Assembly (NCBI RefSeq): GCF_004799645.1
Contig: NZ_CP031305.1
Coordinates: 1,736,001 to 1,800,000, forward strand
Reading direction: 5' to 3'
Source of the DNA: Natronorubrum bangense
GTDB taxonomy: Archaea > Halobacteriota > Halobacteria > Halobacteriales > Natrialbaceae
DNA: 64,000 nt
Shown one piece after another: positions 51,557 through 60,204 of this stretch (within the stretch, counting starts at the first letter, position 1; each line of letters begins with the position of its first letter). Position numbers and translations under genes: made by a program. Under the pieces are notes generated by a model. The model was not told where the DNA came from and made no database searches. It saw nothing but the letters and a program-made list of their open reading frames with translations.

Positions 51557-52375
51557 TCACGCGTCCTCGAGGTCGCGCAGAATCCGGTCTGTCACGTCCG
51601 TGGTCACGTAGTACGTGTGCTTGCGGTGGGTCTCGGTTTTTGGTTTGAGTTTCCGTTCAGTTCCCTTGATGATCGATCCCTCGTATATTCTTACGAGCCC
51701 GATCGCCTCCATCGCCCGGTAGCAGTGGCGGACGTGCGCCAGATCCAGCCCGAGCTCGGCTGCGGTCATCCGTGGATAGTCGGGTCCACCGCGAGAGAGA
51801 CGGCGAGCGAGCGTTCGCGGGTCGTCAAGCCACCGAAGGAACGTTTCCTTCCCGTCACGATCGGCGAGAAGATCGAGTACGTCCCGCCCGTCATCCGTGA
51901 GTCGATACGTCGTCGGCGTTTGCTCGCGATCGACAGCAACGAGCCCACTCGAGATGAGTTCGGTGCAGTGATCGGCGACGCGGTCGTGGTCAGCGTCCAG
52001 GTCACCCGCCATCGATCGTGAGCCGTCGCCATCGGTCGCCGCGAGGTGGTAGAGGACGAGATAGGCGAGTGGCTCCGCGGGAACCGGCGCCAGCTTCCCC
52101 GCGACGGCCTCTCGCTGTGCGAGCTTCGACTCGAGTTCACTCGCGCGTTCGTACCGCTTTTGGGCGTTTTCGGCTGCACTGCGGTCGAGATCGAGCGTCA
52201 CGCCGATCGTCTCGCCGGTCGGCGTCTCGAGGTCGAGGTCGAGTTCCCGCCGGTCCCAGTGATCCCCCTGCTCGGTTCGAGCCCGCTCGAGGGCCGCAGT
52301 GACTCGCTCGAGACGCGTGAAAATGGTGTCAGCCTCGGTCCGCAGTCGTTCGATTTCTGCCCGTGAAACGACCAT
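51557..52375 (-). CDS. DUF2250-like winged-helix protein with an N-terminal coiled coil
   Basis: A 272-residue protein: a helical N-terminus (IERLRTEADTIFTRLERVT and ENAQKRYERASELESKLAQR), then winged-helix modules. LAYLVLYHLAATDGDGSRS, VADHCTELISSGLVAVDREQ and the TTYRLTDDGRDVLDLLAD strand form the first, and MTAAELGLDLAHVRHCYRAM with a Lys-rich wing (GTERKLKPKTETHRKH) forms the second. The pattern fits haloarchaeal DUF2250-type proteins and points to a DNA-binding regulator. The target is unknown. Confidence 0.72.
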   Translation of the reverse strand: MVVSRAEIERLRTEADTIFTRLERVTAALERARTEQGDHWDRRELDLDLETPTGETIGVTLDLDRSAAENAQKRYERASELESKLAQREAVAGKLAPVPAEPLAYLVLYHLAATDGDGSRSMAGDLDADHDRVADHCTELISSGLVAVDREQTPTTYRLTDDGRDVLDLLADRDGKETFLRWLDDPRTLARRLSRGGPDYPRMTAAELGLDLAHVRHCYRAMEAIGLVRIYEGSIIKGTERKLKPKTETHRKHTYYVTTDVTDRILRDLEDA

Positions 52376-52507
52376 CGATCGATACTAGGGAAGGCAAAAA
52401 AATACCGGTACCGGTTGCACGGTCGCGAGCAGACAGGACGGCAACGCCTCCGTGGGCGCTGTGCGTTCCGGCCAGACAACTAAGTCGACGCTCGTGATAC
52501 GCCGGTT

Positions 52508-53305
52508 ATGGAACGACTCGGTGTCGACAGCGAACGTTCGGGTATCGACGTCGCCGGCCCCGAAGGCGGCCAGACGATCGTATTCGTTCACGGCGCAATG
52601 TTCACACGAAAGCTGTGGCTCCCACAACTGGCGGCACTGGAAAACGAGTATCGCGTCGTCGCGCCGGACCTGCCCGGCCACGGCGTCCGCAGCCACCAGG
52701 TGTTCCGGATGGACCCCACGATCGACCTTCTCGAGGACGTGATCGAAGAGTACACCGACGGCAGCGCCGTGCTGGTCGGACTCTCGCTCGGGGGGTACGT
52801 CGCGACGGAGTACGCCTATCGCAACCCCGAAGAGGTCGACGGACTGGTGTTGACGGGGTGTAGTGCGAATCCGGTGGGAGGCATGGCGATGTTGACCCGC
52901 GCCGTCGGTGGCCTCTCTCGACTCGTGACAAAGCCCGACGTCGGCTGTCGAGCGGTCGAGCGACTCGGCTACCGATGGGTCCGCAATCGGGACCTGTCCG
53001 CCGACGTCGAAGCCGCGATCATCGACGCCGGAATCTACCCACGTGAGTTCGGACGGGCCGATCCAGACGTCAGGGACGAAGATTTCCGGGCCAAGCTCTC
53101 GACCTATCCCGGTCCGACGCTGCTACTCAACGGCGAGCACGACAAGATCATGCGCCGAGGCGAGCGAGAACACGCTGGGGCAGCTGTCGACGGGCGCATC
53201 GAGGTGATCGCCGACGTCGGTCACATCTGCAACGTACACCGTCCGCAGACGTACACGACCCGCGTTCGCAACTTCATGCGACAGCAGGTCGAACAGATAC
53301 CGTAA
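52508..53305 (+). CDS. Alpha/beta hydrolase
   Basis: This 265-residue serine hydrolase has the oxyanion loop VFVHGAMFTRKLW, the nucleophile Ser in the elbow GLSLGGY (about residue 96), a late Asp in LLNGEHDKIM and the catalytic His in DVGHICN. The cap region (residues 120-190) is short and helical. Substrates in this fold range from esters to epoxides and haloalkanes, and none is suggested here. It diverges from the DUF2250-like gene and is convergent with the BrkB gene, 10 bases apart. Confidence 0.92.
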   Translation: MERLGVDSERSGIDVAGPEGGQTIVFVHGAMFTRKLWLPQLAALENEYRVVAPDLPGHGVRSHQVFRMDPTIDLLEDVIEEYTDGSAVLVGLSLGGYVATEYAYRNPEEVDGLVLTGCSANPVGGMAMLTRAVGGLSRLVTKPDVGCRAVERLGYRWVRNRDLSADVEAAIIDAGIYPREFGRADPDVRDEDFRAKLSTYPGPTLLLNGEHDKIMRRGEREHAGAAVDGRIEVIADVGHICNVHRPQTYTTRVRNFMRQQVEQIP

Positions 53306-53315
53306 GTCGACCGTC

Positions 53316-54650
53316 TCAGGAGCGGCGCTCGCCGACGAGATCACGGACGCGGCCGGGGATATCGAGCAGGGAGATCCCGAACCCGAACAGTACCATCAGC
53401 ACGTAGACGCCGAGCGTCGACGTCCAGACGACGAGCAGCGCAAGGATCGCCCAGCCGCCCGAAAGGAAATAGAACGCCGCGATGGACATCGCCGTCCCGT
53501 ACAACAAGACGAGATACGGCCCCCAGTCGCGGGCGTGACCGTGGCGGACCCGGCGGCGGACGTAGCGTTTGAGCTCGCTCTGGAGCGACTCTTTCTTTAC
53601 AGTCCGGCGCTCGACGTTGTCTTCGAACGACTCGACGCGGTCGCGCAGCCGCTCGATCTCTTCGCGGAGTGCTTCGGGATCGTCGGATCGGTCCCGCGTT
53701 CGGGCGCTTACGCGGGCGCTCGTCCCGGTTTCTGCACCCGTCCCTGCGTGGTCCTCCGTCGCCCCCTCGTCGTCACCCGTGGCGTCGTCGGTCATCGCTT
53801 CTGTTGGAACCTGTCGCACGCCGGGACTTTGTAGCTGCCGATCCATGTCACGGCTGGCAAGGACTGCATTGAGGATCGCCCCGAAGACGAGAATGATCGC
53901 GCCGATGTAGAGCCAGATGAGCACCAGAAAGACTGCTCCCAGTGCGCCATAGACGGCGTACTCGGTCGCAAACGCCGTATACAGCGAGAAGGTTCGGCTC
54001 AGTACGAACCAGCCAATCGCGGCCACGACCGTCCCGGGCAGCGCCTCACGGACGTCGATACCCGACTCCGGGAAAATGACGTACAGCGGCAGGAACGTCA
54101 CGATGAGCCCGACCACGACGAAGATCGGCCCGAGAACGCTGACGCCGACAAACGGCACGAATCGGATCACCACCTCGAGGATGGCGACGATGGTCAGCCC
54201 GAACCCGATCACGACGAAGACGATCGTCGCGTCCCAGATCGTGTCGAGCAGTGATTTCGATCCAGCAGTGCCGTACACTTCTGAGAACGCCCGATCGATC
54301 CCACGGAGCACCCGACTTGCTCCCCACAACAGGCCAACTGCCCCGAACACGGTCGCGCTCTGTCGTCCAGTCTCATCGAGGACCGTCTCGGCGAGCAGTT
54401 CCTGTGCCGACGGCGTGAGCACGTCGCTGACGGCATCGGTCAGCTGCTCCGCAAGCGCCTCCCCGCCGATCGAGGCGGTGATCCCCAGCCCGAGGAGGGC
54501 TAACGGAATGAGCGAGATGAACCCATAGAAGGCGACGCCGGCCGCCAACAGCGTCAGCTGCTCGTTGCGCGCGAGGATGGCGACGTCACGCGCGATCTTA
54601 AGACCCTGTCTGTAGTCGATCACGTCCGTCCATATCGGCGGCCAGGGCAA
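53316..54650 (-). CDS. YihY/BrkB-family membrane protein
   Basis: A 444-residue protein. Residues 1-275 are a BrkB-type six-helix domain (LTLLAAGVAFYGFISLIPLA, FGAVGLLWGASRVLRGIDRA and YAVYGALGAVFLVLIWLY). A charged linker follows, then a coiled coil (residues 330-355, LREEIERLRDRVESFEDN), and two more helices near the end (about 378-395 and 400-425) with a basic terminus. The coiled-coil and two-helix extension goes beyond the basic family. BrkB proteins are often called RNase BN historically, but the membrane protein's role is unknown. Confidence 0.88.
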   Translation of the reverse strand: MPWPPIWTDVIDYRQGLKIARDVAILARNEQLTLLAAGVAFYGFISLIPLALLGLGITASIGGEALAEQLTDAVSDVLTPSAQELLAETVLDETGRQSATVFGAVGLLWGASRVLRGIDRAFSEVYGTAGSKSLLDTIWDATIVFVVIGFGLTIVAILEVVIRFVPFVGVSVLGPIFVVVGLIVTFLPLYVIFPESGIDVREALPGTVVAAIGWFVLSRTFSLYTAFATEYAVYGALGAVFLVLIWLYIGAIILVFGAILNAVLASRDMDRQLQSPGVRQVPTEAMTDDATGDDEGATEDHAGTGAETGTSARVSARTRDRSDDPEALREEIERLRDRVESFEDNVERRTVKKESLQSELKRYVRRRVRHGHARDWGPYLVLLYGTAMSIAAFYFLSGGWAILALLVVWTSTLGVYVLMVLFGFGISLLDIPGRVRDLVGERRS

Positions 54651-54713
54651 TATGCGGTCGTGTCGGAATCGTTATCTGAAACTGTGAGCAGACGCAGGAA
54701 ATAAAGCGAGGAG

Positions 54714-55829
54714 TCAAATGAGGTTGTCCTCAGTTGCCGCGCGAATCTCACCGACGCTAGCGTCAGTTTTGAACGTCGTCCCGCCGTAGTGGGCTTTCGA
54801 CGCCTCGAAGCCAGCGGCCTGTAGATCCGCGAGGAACTCGTCCATCGCATTGGCCGGCAGCCCCCAGTTGCGACAGAGTTTATGCTGGTCGTAGTGGGTT
54901 GGTTCCTCGAGTTCGGCCGCGAGCGTGTCACAGAGTTCGCGAGCCGCTGGTGCGGTGTCGAACGTGTAGGGGATCTCATCACGGACTGCGGTGACGAACT
55001 CCGGATCTTGAATCGGGCCAAGCCAGACCGGTCCGGCGGTGAGCAGTCGGCTGCCGCCACAGTGTGGACACGTCTCGAGCGGGTCGGCGATCATCCCCAC
55101 GTCTGTCTCGCGGTAGAGACAGTCCTCACAGTGGTAGATGTAGCCCAGTTCGTCGATCGCTGCATCCGCAGCGGTGGGTTTGTGCTCGAGCTCGAGATAG
55201 GTGCGGACGTAGTGGCTGGTCGCATGGGTCAGAATGGGCTCGATGCCGACGTCGAAGCGAGCGCCACTGCGGGCGAGCGCGGAGATGAGGATTCGGACGC
55301 CCATTTCGGCGTGGTAATCGGTGTTCTGGGGAACGGCGGAGTACGATCGAACACCGCTGTTGAAGTGAGCGCCACACATCGGCGCGGTATCGGTCGCGGT
55401 GACACAGAGCAGGTCTCGGCAGTTCCCGATGGCGGCATCGGCGAACGGCATCGGCGTTCCGTAGGGGTCGAGGTCGATCACGTCGAACACCTCCTCGTGC
55501 ATGAGCGCGCTGACGTTTCGGTGTTCGACCCGTGCCTCGCAATCGTTCCGCTCGAGGTTCGTTCGTGCGAGGTCGACTGCCTCCTCGTTGACGTCACAGC
55601 AGGTCACGTCCCAGCCGTCGGCGGCCGCCCGAGCACCACGGACGCCGCTTGCTGTCATTGCATCGAGATACGTCTCGGCGCGGTCCTCACGGTCGCGATA
55701 GGCCCGCAGCGTTGCGATCGTCAGATCCCGGTTCAGTTCCTGTCGCGGGTTGTAGAATACCGATTCCTCGACGCCCTCGGTCTGTTCGCCGGGGACCTCG
55801 AGTTCGACCCCGCCCTCGGTGACGCGCAT
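54714..55829 (-). CDS. trm1: tRNA (guanine26-N2)-dimethyltransferase
   Basis: Methylates G26 of tRNA with S-adenosylmethionine. The 371-residue chain has the SAM-binding block ETYLDAMTASGVRG, the acidic residue in CCDVNEEAV, and the catalytic motif DLDPYGTP near residue 117. An archaeal-type zinc knuckle follows (YHCEDCLYRE and TCPHCGGSR, two CxxC pairs). The C-terminal domain (THYDQHKLCRNWGLP) contacts tRNA. An upstream in-frame extension was rejected because MRVTEGGVELEVP is the family start. It lies about 63 bases downstream of nothing coding on its strand. Confidence 0.94.
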   Translation of the reverse strand: MRVTEGGVELEVPGEQTEGVEESVFYNPRQELNRDLTIATLRAYRDREDRAETYLDAMTASGVRGARAAADGWDVTCCDVNEEAVDLARTNLERNDCEARVEHRNVSALMHEEVFDVIDLDPYGTPMPFADAAIGNCRDLLCVTATDTAPMCGAHFNSGVRSYSAVPQNTDYHAEMGVRILISALARSGARFDVGIEPILTHATSHYVRTYLELEHKPTAADAAIDELGYIYHCEDCLYRETDVGMIADPLETCPHCGGSRLLTAGPVWLGPIQDPEFVTAVRDEIPYTFDTAPAARELCDTLAAELEEPTHYDQHKLCRNWGLPANAMDEFLADLQAAGFEASKAHYGGTTFKTDASVGEIRAATEDNLI

Positions 55830-55929
55830 ACGGGACGTCTCGGCGGGGCAGCGCGAAAAGCAGCGTGGTCTCGAGCGGAATCGTTCGTACAACCAAACCG
55901 ATTTTACAGTTCGGGACACAGTTCCGGTC

Positions 55930-56286
55930 GTGCCGGAGGCCAACCCAGTCGAGCGATGGCAGGCGGATCTCGAGGAGACGGGTAAACTCACGCCCGACAT
56001 CGTCGAGCAGATCACGCGCATCCACGGCGACCGTGGGGTGCGCGCGATCGAGGCCGTCGGCGAGAACCGAGTGAAGGCCTACCGTGATTTTACGATCGTC
56101 GTCGGCTACGACGACGAGTATATCGTCGAAGACGGCGGCTGTACCTGCAAGGACAGCGAGTACAATCTCGATCCCGACGACCCAACTGACCGCTGTTGGC
56201 ACGCCCTCGCCGTCGCGATCGCCCGCCGGGTCGGTCACGTCGACTACCACGATATGTGGTACTCGGACGTGCGCGAGCTGTTGTAG
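55930..56286 (+). CDS. SWIM zinc-finger protein
   Basis: A 118-residue protein with a SWIM finger, CTCKDSEYN followed about 20 residues later by DRCWHAL (CxC...CxH). A helical N-terminus (RWQADLEETGKLTPDIVEQI) precedes it. The start codon is a GTG at 55930, chosen because coding composition and homology begin at VPEANPVERW. SWIM proteins act with recombinases (SWS1-type), transposases or kinases, but I cannot tell which here. It diverges from trm1 across about 100 bases. Confidence 0.85.
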   Translation: MPEANPVERWQADLEETGKLTPDIVEQITRIHGDRGVRAIEAVGENRVKAYRDFTIVVGYDDEYIVEDGGCTCKDSEYNLDPDDPTDRCWHALAVAIARRVGHVDYHDMWYSDVRELL

Positions 56287-56393
56287 CGCTGTTTTCAGCT
56301 GCCGAATTCTCGTCTGTTACGACCTCTCAAAGGCAGAGAATCTTGGTCTCGAGACGGAGAGGGGTTGAAGTGGCGAGCCGGTGACGTCTTCAT

Positions 56394-57047
56394 ATGCGTC
56401 GCCGCCACTATCTCATCGCCAGTTCCGGACTGATGGCGTCGGCCATCGGATCGTTCGGAGCGATTGCCGACACGAACCGGGGAGTATCCAGCATACAGGC
56501 GGAAACCGAGCCACTGCGATTCGAGGGATCGGGGGCGAGCGTTACTGATGAGTTCGAACTCGAAAGCGGTGTCACAGTCGCCGAAGCTGTCCACGATGGC
56601 GAGTCGAACTTCATCGTCGATCTGGTCCCGACTGACAACGGACGTGAAGAGTTGTTGATCAACGTGATCGGGACGTACGACGGAGCGTCGGGTATCCTCG
56701 CAGCGCAAGGACCGTATCTGCTGGACATCGATGCAGACGGCAACTGGGAGATCGATCTCCGACAACCACGAGCGACGGACGCAGATGCCGAGACATTACC
56801 AGTCGAACTCGAGGACGAGACGTCGACGTGGAATGGTCCGTTCCTGTTCGACGGCCTCGGACAGGCACGAGGAACACACGACGGAGCAGGGAATTTCATC
56901 GTTGAAATTCTCCCCCAGGAAGGACGGTTCTCGGAGCTCGTGTTCAACGAGATCGGGGTGTTCGTTGGCGAGACAACGTTCGATCTCGAGGGGATCGGAT
57001 ATGTGACGGTCGACGCCGACGGACCATGGTCGATCACGATGGAGTGA
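56394..57047 (+). CDS. Exported protein with a tandem internal duplication
   Basis: A 217-residue protein with an N-terminal signal bearing adjacent arginines (MRRRHYLIASSGLMASAIG), probably Tat-dependent. The mature part consists of two similar 55-65 residue repeats: HDGESNFIVDLVPTDNGREE to LLDIDADGNWEIDL (about 63-120) and HDGAGNFIVEILPQEGRFSE to YVTVDADGPWSITM (about 160-216). Each ends in an Asp-Ala-Asp-Gly-x-Trp strand. The pattern suggests two beta-sandwich units in an extracellular role. I do not recognise the family. Confidence 0.78.
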   Translation: MRRRHYLIASSGLMASAIGSFGAIADTNRGVSSIQAETEPLRFEGSGASVTDEFELESGVTVAEAVHDGESNFIVDLVPTDNGREELLINVIGTYDGASGILAAQGPYLLDIDADGNWEIDLRQPRATDADAETLPVELEDETSTWNGPFLFDGLGQARGTHDGAGNFIVEILPQEGRFSELVFNEIGVFVGETTFDLEGIGYVTVDADGPWSITME

Positions 57048-57145
57048 CGAAACGGCTGTCCCCCTCAGCGAGTAAACAGCGGTTTTGCTCTTCGGGAGGA
57101 GATAACACGGTGTCTGTTTGCGCTGGTCGAGTCGCGTGCAGGCGC

Positions 57146-57985
57146 TCAGACGGTGAGCGCTGGTGTGTCAGCCTCGCGAACGCGCCGAATGACGTCTCGG
57201 ACAGTCTCTGCGTCGTCCGGGTACGTGCCGTAGACGATGGTATCCGCGTGAGCCTCGAGCTGCTGTGTCAGTCCCACGAGTCGATCGGCGTCGACGCCGT
57301 CCGCCGAGAGCTGGATCGTGAGGTCCAGCTCAAGGTCCTCGAGTTCGTGAGCGAAACCACGCGCCAGCGACTCCACCCAGTAGGTCGTCCCGTAGCCGAC
57401 ATCACAGAGGGGGACGACAAACTCGTCGACGAACGGGGCGAGCGAACCGGGATCGACGCCGGCGCGTTCGCGGAGGTTTCCGGGGTAGGGATCTGGGTAG
57501 AGTGTCGCGAGGAGATCACCCTCGACGCACTCCGCCGCGGCGGCGATGAAATCAGTGATGACCGCGGTTCGCCACGCGTCGCGCTCCTCGTGGTCGCTCG
57601 CGGCGAACTCCCGATCACAGCGCTCGCAGTGACAGAACGACGCGCCGGGGAATCCAGGTGTCGTGAGTCGGACGTCACCCATCGCGCCGACTCGCTCGAT
57701 TCGCTCGAGTAACGCGGCGCGGTAGTCAGGATCGGTCGGGCAGACGGTGCCCCAGTGATGGCCATCGGCGTCGGGTGTCGCACGCGTTCCGTCGGCCGTC
57801 ACGGCGGCGCGCTCTGGTTCGTCACGGACGGTTGCCGTGTCGCCCCAGCAGGCGATGGAGTTGGCCACGCCCGCAAGCGGCTCGCGGCGTGTGCCGTCGA
57901 CGGAGTCGGCGAAAACGTGTGTGACATCACCGAAGTCGGCTCGAGCGAGGTCCCGATCTGCTGTGAGAATGCCGTACATATCCAT
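57146..57985 (-). CDS. Hypothetical protein, possible TIM-barrel fold
   Basis: A 279-residue soluble protein. Visible features are YGILTADRDLARADFGDVTH at the N-terminus, WGTVCPTDPDYRAALLERI and a zinc-like cluster CHCERCDREF. LLATLYPDPYPGNLRERAG and the ELDLTIQLSADGVDADRLVG end also stand out. The order of strands and the CHCERC cluster recall glycosidase-like TIM barrels in which a domain of the same kind precedes the catalytic face. I do not recognise the family. I chose the ATG at 57985 over one 18 bases upstream; either is possible. Confidence 0.7.
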   Translation of the reverse strand: MDMYGILTADRDLARADFGDVTHVFADSVDGTRREPLAGVANSIACWGDTATVRDEPERAAVTADGTRATPDADGHHWGTVCPTDPDYRAALLERIERVGAMGDVRLTTPGFPGASFCHCERCDREFAASDHEERDAWRTAVITDFIAAAAECVEGDLLATLYPDPYPGNLRERAGVDPGSLAPFVDEFVVPLCDVGYGTTYWVESLARGFAHELEDLELDLTIQLSADGVDADRLVGLTQQLEAHADTIVYGTYPDDAETVRDVIRRVREADTPALTV

Positions 57986-58061
57986 ACGGTCGGCTACGAC
58001 CACGATAAAAGCTGACCTCGAAACGAGACACCTTCGAGCGCGCCGACTGGGTACTGATCCG

Positions 58062-59261
58062 TCAGTCGGACTCGTTGCAGGCCGCGATGATGACCTCTGG
58101 ATCGTCGATCAGCCGGTTTTCCATGTAGTTGCCTTTCCCTTTGCCGGCCCATTTACGCTCCTGTTCGATGATCGAGAGGAACTCGAGTTCCGAGAGGATG
58201 TCCCGTACCCGGCGGAGTTTGAGGTGGTCCGACTGGTCGCGATCACAGAGCCGTTTGTAGAGGTCGTACGCTTCGTTGGTTTTGACCGGGACGTCGTCAC
58301 CCTCCTTTTGCTGGGTGAGCAACGCCATCGCCTCGAGAACGAGTTTCGCGTGACTCGGACTTTTCGAGATGAGTTCGGCGAGGCGGCTGGTCTCCTCGCG
58401 TTCGTGGGCCTGATCGACGCAGGCCTCTGTGACCGACTCGAGGTCGTTCTCTTCGGCGATCTCGCCGGCAAACCGTAGGATATCGATCGCCTTTCGCGCG
58501 TCACCGTGTTCGCGCGCCGCGAGCGCCGCCACGCGCGGGACGACGCCGTCCTCGAGGACGCCTTCGTGAAACGCGTCGGACCGGGAACGTAAGATCTCGC
58601 GGATCTGGTTCGCGTCGTACGGCGAGAAGACGTACTCGCGTTCACAGAGGCTCGATTTGATTCGCTCGTCCAGCGAGTCTTTGTATCGGACCTTGTTCGA
58701 GATGCCGATGACACCGACCGTGCTCTCGGTGAGTTTGCCGGATTCGACCGCACGCGAGAGCTGCATCAGGATGTCGTCGTCTTCGATCTTATCGACCTCG
58801 TCTAAAATGATCAGGGCGACGTCGTAGCGGCTGTCGACGATCCGCCACAGCCGACGATAGTATTCGGACGTACTCAGCCCCGAGTGGGGGATCGAAATCC
58901 CCGTTTCGTCTTGGTCGTTGAGTTGATGGCCGGTCGACTGGACGGCCTGGGTCTCCGTCGACTCCTGCAGGCAGTCGACGTAGGCGACCCCGATCGAGAC
59001 GTCGTTGTTCTTCGCGCGCTCGATCGCCTGATTCGTGATGAACTTCGAGCACAGCGACTTTCCGGTTCCTGTCTTCCCGTAGACGAGGACGTTGTTCGGC
59101 GTGTTGCCTCGAGTCGCCGGTTTGATTGCGTTCGCGAGGTTCGTGAGTTCGTCTTCACGACCGATGATCCGGTCGCCGTCGGGAAGGTGTGAAACCTGCA
59201 GGAGCTCTTTGTTCTGGAAAATCTCGTTTTCGCTCCCGAAGTAGTCCGTGGCGTCCGACAT
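58062..59261 (-). CDS. orc1: Orc1/Cdc6-family replication initiator
   Basis: A 399-residue AAA+ protein that recognises the origin and recruits MCM. Walker A is YGKTGTGKS (residues 61-69), Walker B is LIILDEVDK (150-158), and the sensor 2 region holds GDARKAIDILRFAG. The C-terminal winged helix (LYKRLCDRDQSDHLKLRRV) contacts DNA. It is transcribed away from the adjacent repeat-rich origin at 59290-60040. A CTTAAG element at 59292-59297 about 31-36 bases upstream of the ATG is the promoter candidate, inside the origin region, so initiator level and origin occupancy may be coupled. Confidence 0.95.
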   Translation of the reverse strand: MSDATDYFGSENEIFQNKELLQVSHLPDGDRIIGREDELTNLANAIKPATRGNTPNNVLVYGKTGTGKSLCSKFITNQAIERAKNNDVSIGVAYVDCLQESTETQAVQSTGHQLNDQDETGISIPHSGLSTSEYYRRLWRIVDSRYDVALIILDEVDKIEDDDILMQLSRAVESGKLTESTVGVIGISNKVRYKDSLDERIKSSLCEREYVFSPYDANQIREILRSRSDAFHEGVLEDGVVPRVAALAAREHGDARKAIDILRFAGEIAEENDLESVTEACVDQAHEREETSRLAELISKSPSHAKLVLEAMALLTQQKEGDDVPVKTNEAYDLYKRLCDRDQSDHLKLRRVRDILSELEFLSIIEQERKWAGKGKGNYMENRLIDDPEVIIAACNESD

Positions 59262-59303
59262 TCAATTGTCGTGAATACTATTCGGAGGTGTCTTAAGCGT
59301 TCG

Positions 59304-59651
59304 GAACCTGACTGCCGCTGTATTAGACGGGATTCCGGTGTGTGAGTGTCTGAGACGCACGAACGACACCCCTTAGTGCCGCTGTATAGACAAAAGGAGA
59401 CCCCGAGTTTCCGCTGTATAGATGACGGTGGACCCCGGATTTCCGCTGTATAGCCGACAGACCCCGGAGTGCCGCTGTATCGTGAGGTCGATTGTCACTG
59501 GGGAGAAGCAAGCATCCCAGGGTCGCTCAAGCGGAGATACCGTAATTCCGCTGTATGGATTCAAAAGGATTTCTATAGGAATCCAGCCCGGCGTTTGACA
59601 CCCCTCGGTGCCGCTGTATATGGACACACACACCCCGCGGTGCCGCTGTAT
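59304..59651 (+). repeat. Array of eight origin recognition box-like repeats (direct)
   Basis: The consensus is ACCCCNNNNTKCCGCTGTAT, often followed by AG. Copies start at 59304, 59368, 59400, 59432, 59461, 59537, 59600 and 59632. The first and sixth are degenerate in the ACCCC half. The core TKCCGCTGTAT is exact in all eight. Distances between neighbours are 64, 32, 32, 29, 76, 63 and 32 bases, so most are near multiples of 32, about three DNA turns. This would place bound initiators on one face of the helix. Confidence 0.88.
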
Positions 59652-59844
59652 CGATCCGAGGGGATGTATCGATCTGAAACGGGGGTTCTGCTGGACATGT
59701 GATGGATTAATCAGCTCTGTCCGGAATCATCGACCAGCGTCTCAGGGCAGTAATGCGGCTTTCGAGATGGTGAGTTACCCAACCTCGAGAGTAGAACACG
59801 AAAAGAAAACTGTGGGTTCGAATCGACTCGAGACCGGTGCTAAC

Positions 59845-59874
59845 GTTCACTATCCGTGAACTAATATTGTTCAC
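59845..59874. promoter_or_regulatory. Triple GTTCAC/GTGAAC motif beside the AT-rich core
   Basis: GTTCAC at 59845-59850 pairs with GTGAAC at 59856-59861 across five bases; the latter pairs again with GTTCAC at 59869-59874 across seven AT-rich bases. Three alternating copies of one 6-mer next to the unwinding region suggest an extra protein-binding site, different in sequence from the ORB-like repeats. Confidence 0.5.
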
Positions 59875-60017
59875 TATAGCCAATGGACTTTGACACAGGT
59901 ACTGTATTTAGTAGTTTTGCATTTGATTAAACTAAGCTACTAGATTGATGTTACTTCTCTCGTTATTCTAACCGGCTCGCTCTACCCGACTGAGTATCCA
60001 CTCCCTCTCTCGACGCT

Positions 60018-60037
60018 ATACAGCGGCACTCCGGGGT
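60018..60037 (-). repeat. Inverted origin recognition box-like repeat
   Basis: ATACAGCGGCACTCCGGGGT is the reverse complement of the array consensus and matches the best copies exactly in the core. It lies on the far side of the AT-rich interval from the eight direct copies, so the two sides face each other as in other archaeal origins. Confidence 0.85.
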
Positions 60038-60204
60038 GTGTCTCTCCGCCGTTTTTCTACCGCTGGTTGGCCGTCGACTTCGAGACATCGTCGCCCTGTC
60101 GTACGTTTGTTCCGGCGTCCAGTCACAGCTAGCACCGACGGTGAGACAGATCTCAAAATCAGGGTGAAAGAAGACTGCTCCCGGCCGGTCACCTTCTACG
60201 CGGC

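Larger units (their letters stand above)
59290..60040. other. oriC: Predicted chromosomal replication origin (oriC)
   Basis: This gene-free 750-base region lies on the 5' side of orc1. The orc1-proximal half holds eight direct copies of a 20-bp element, the distal end has one inverted copy (60018-60037), and the interval about 59860-59975 is strongly AT-rich, a candidate unwinding element. This matches the archaeal oriC layout of initiator gene, ORB-like repeats in opposing orientation and an AT-rich core. A cluster of GTTCAC/GTGAAC motifs (59845-59874) sits at the edge of the AT-rich part. Confidence 0.85.

Noticed and set aside
59810..59845. GGGTTCGAATC segment resembling a tRNA T-arm
   Set aside because: The flanks do not pair, and no D-arm or anticodon arm is found; it lies inside the origin.
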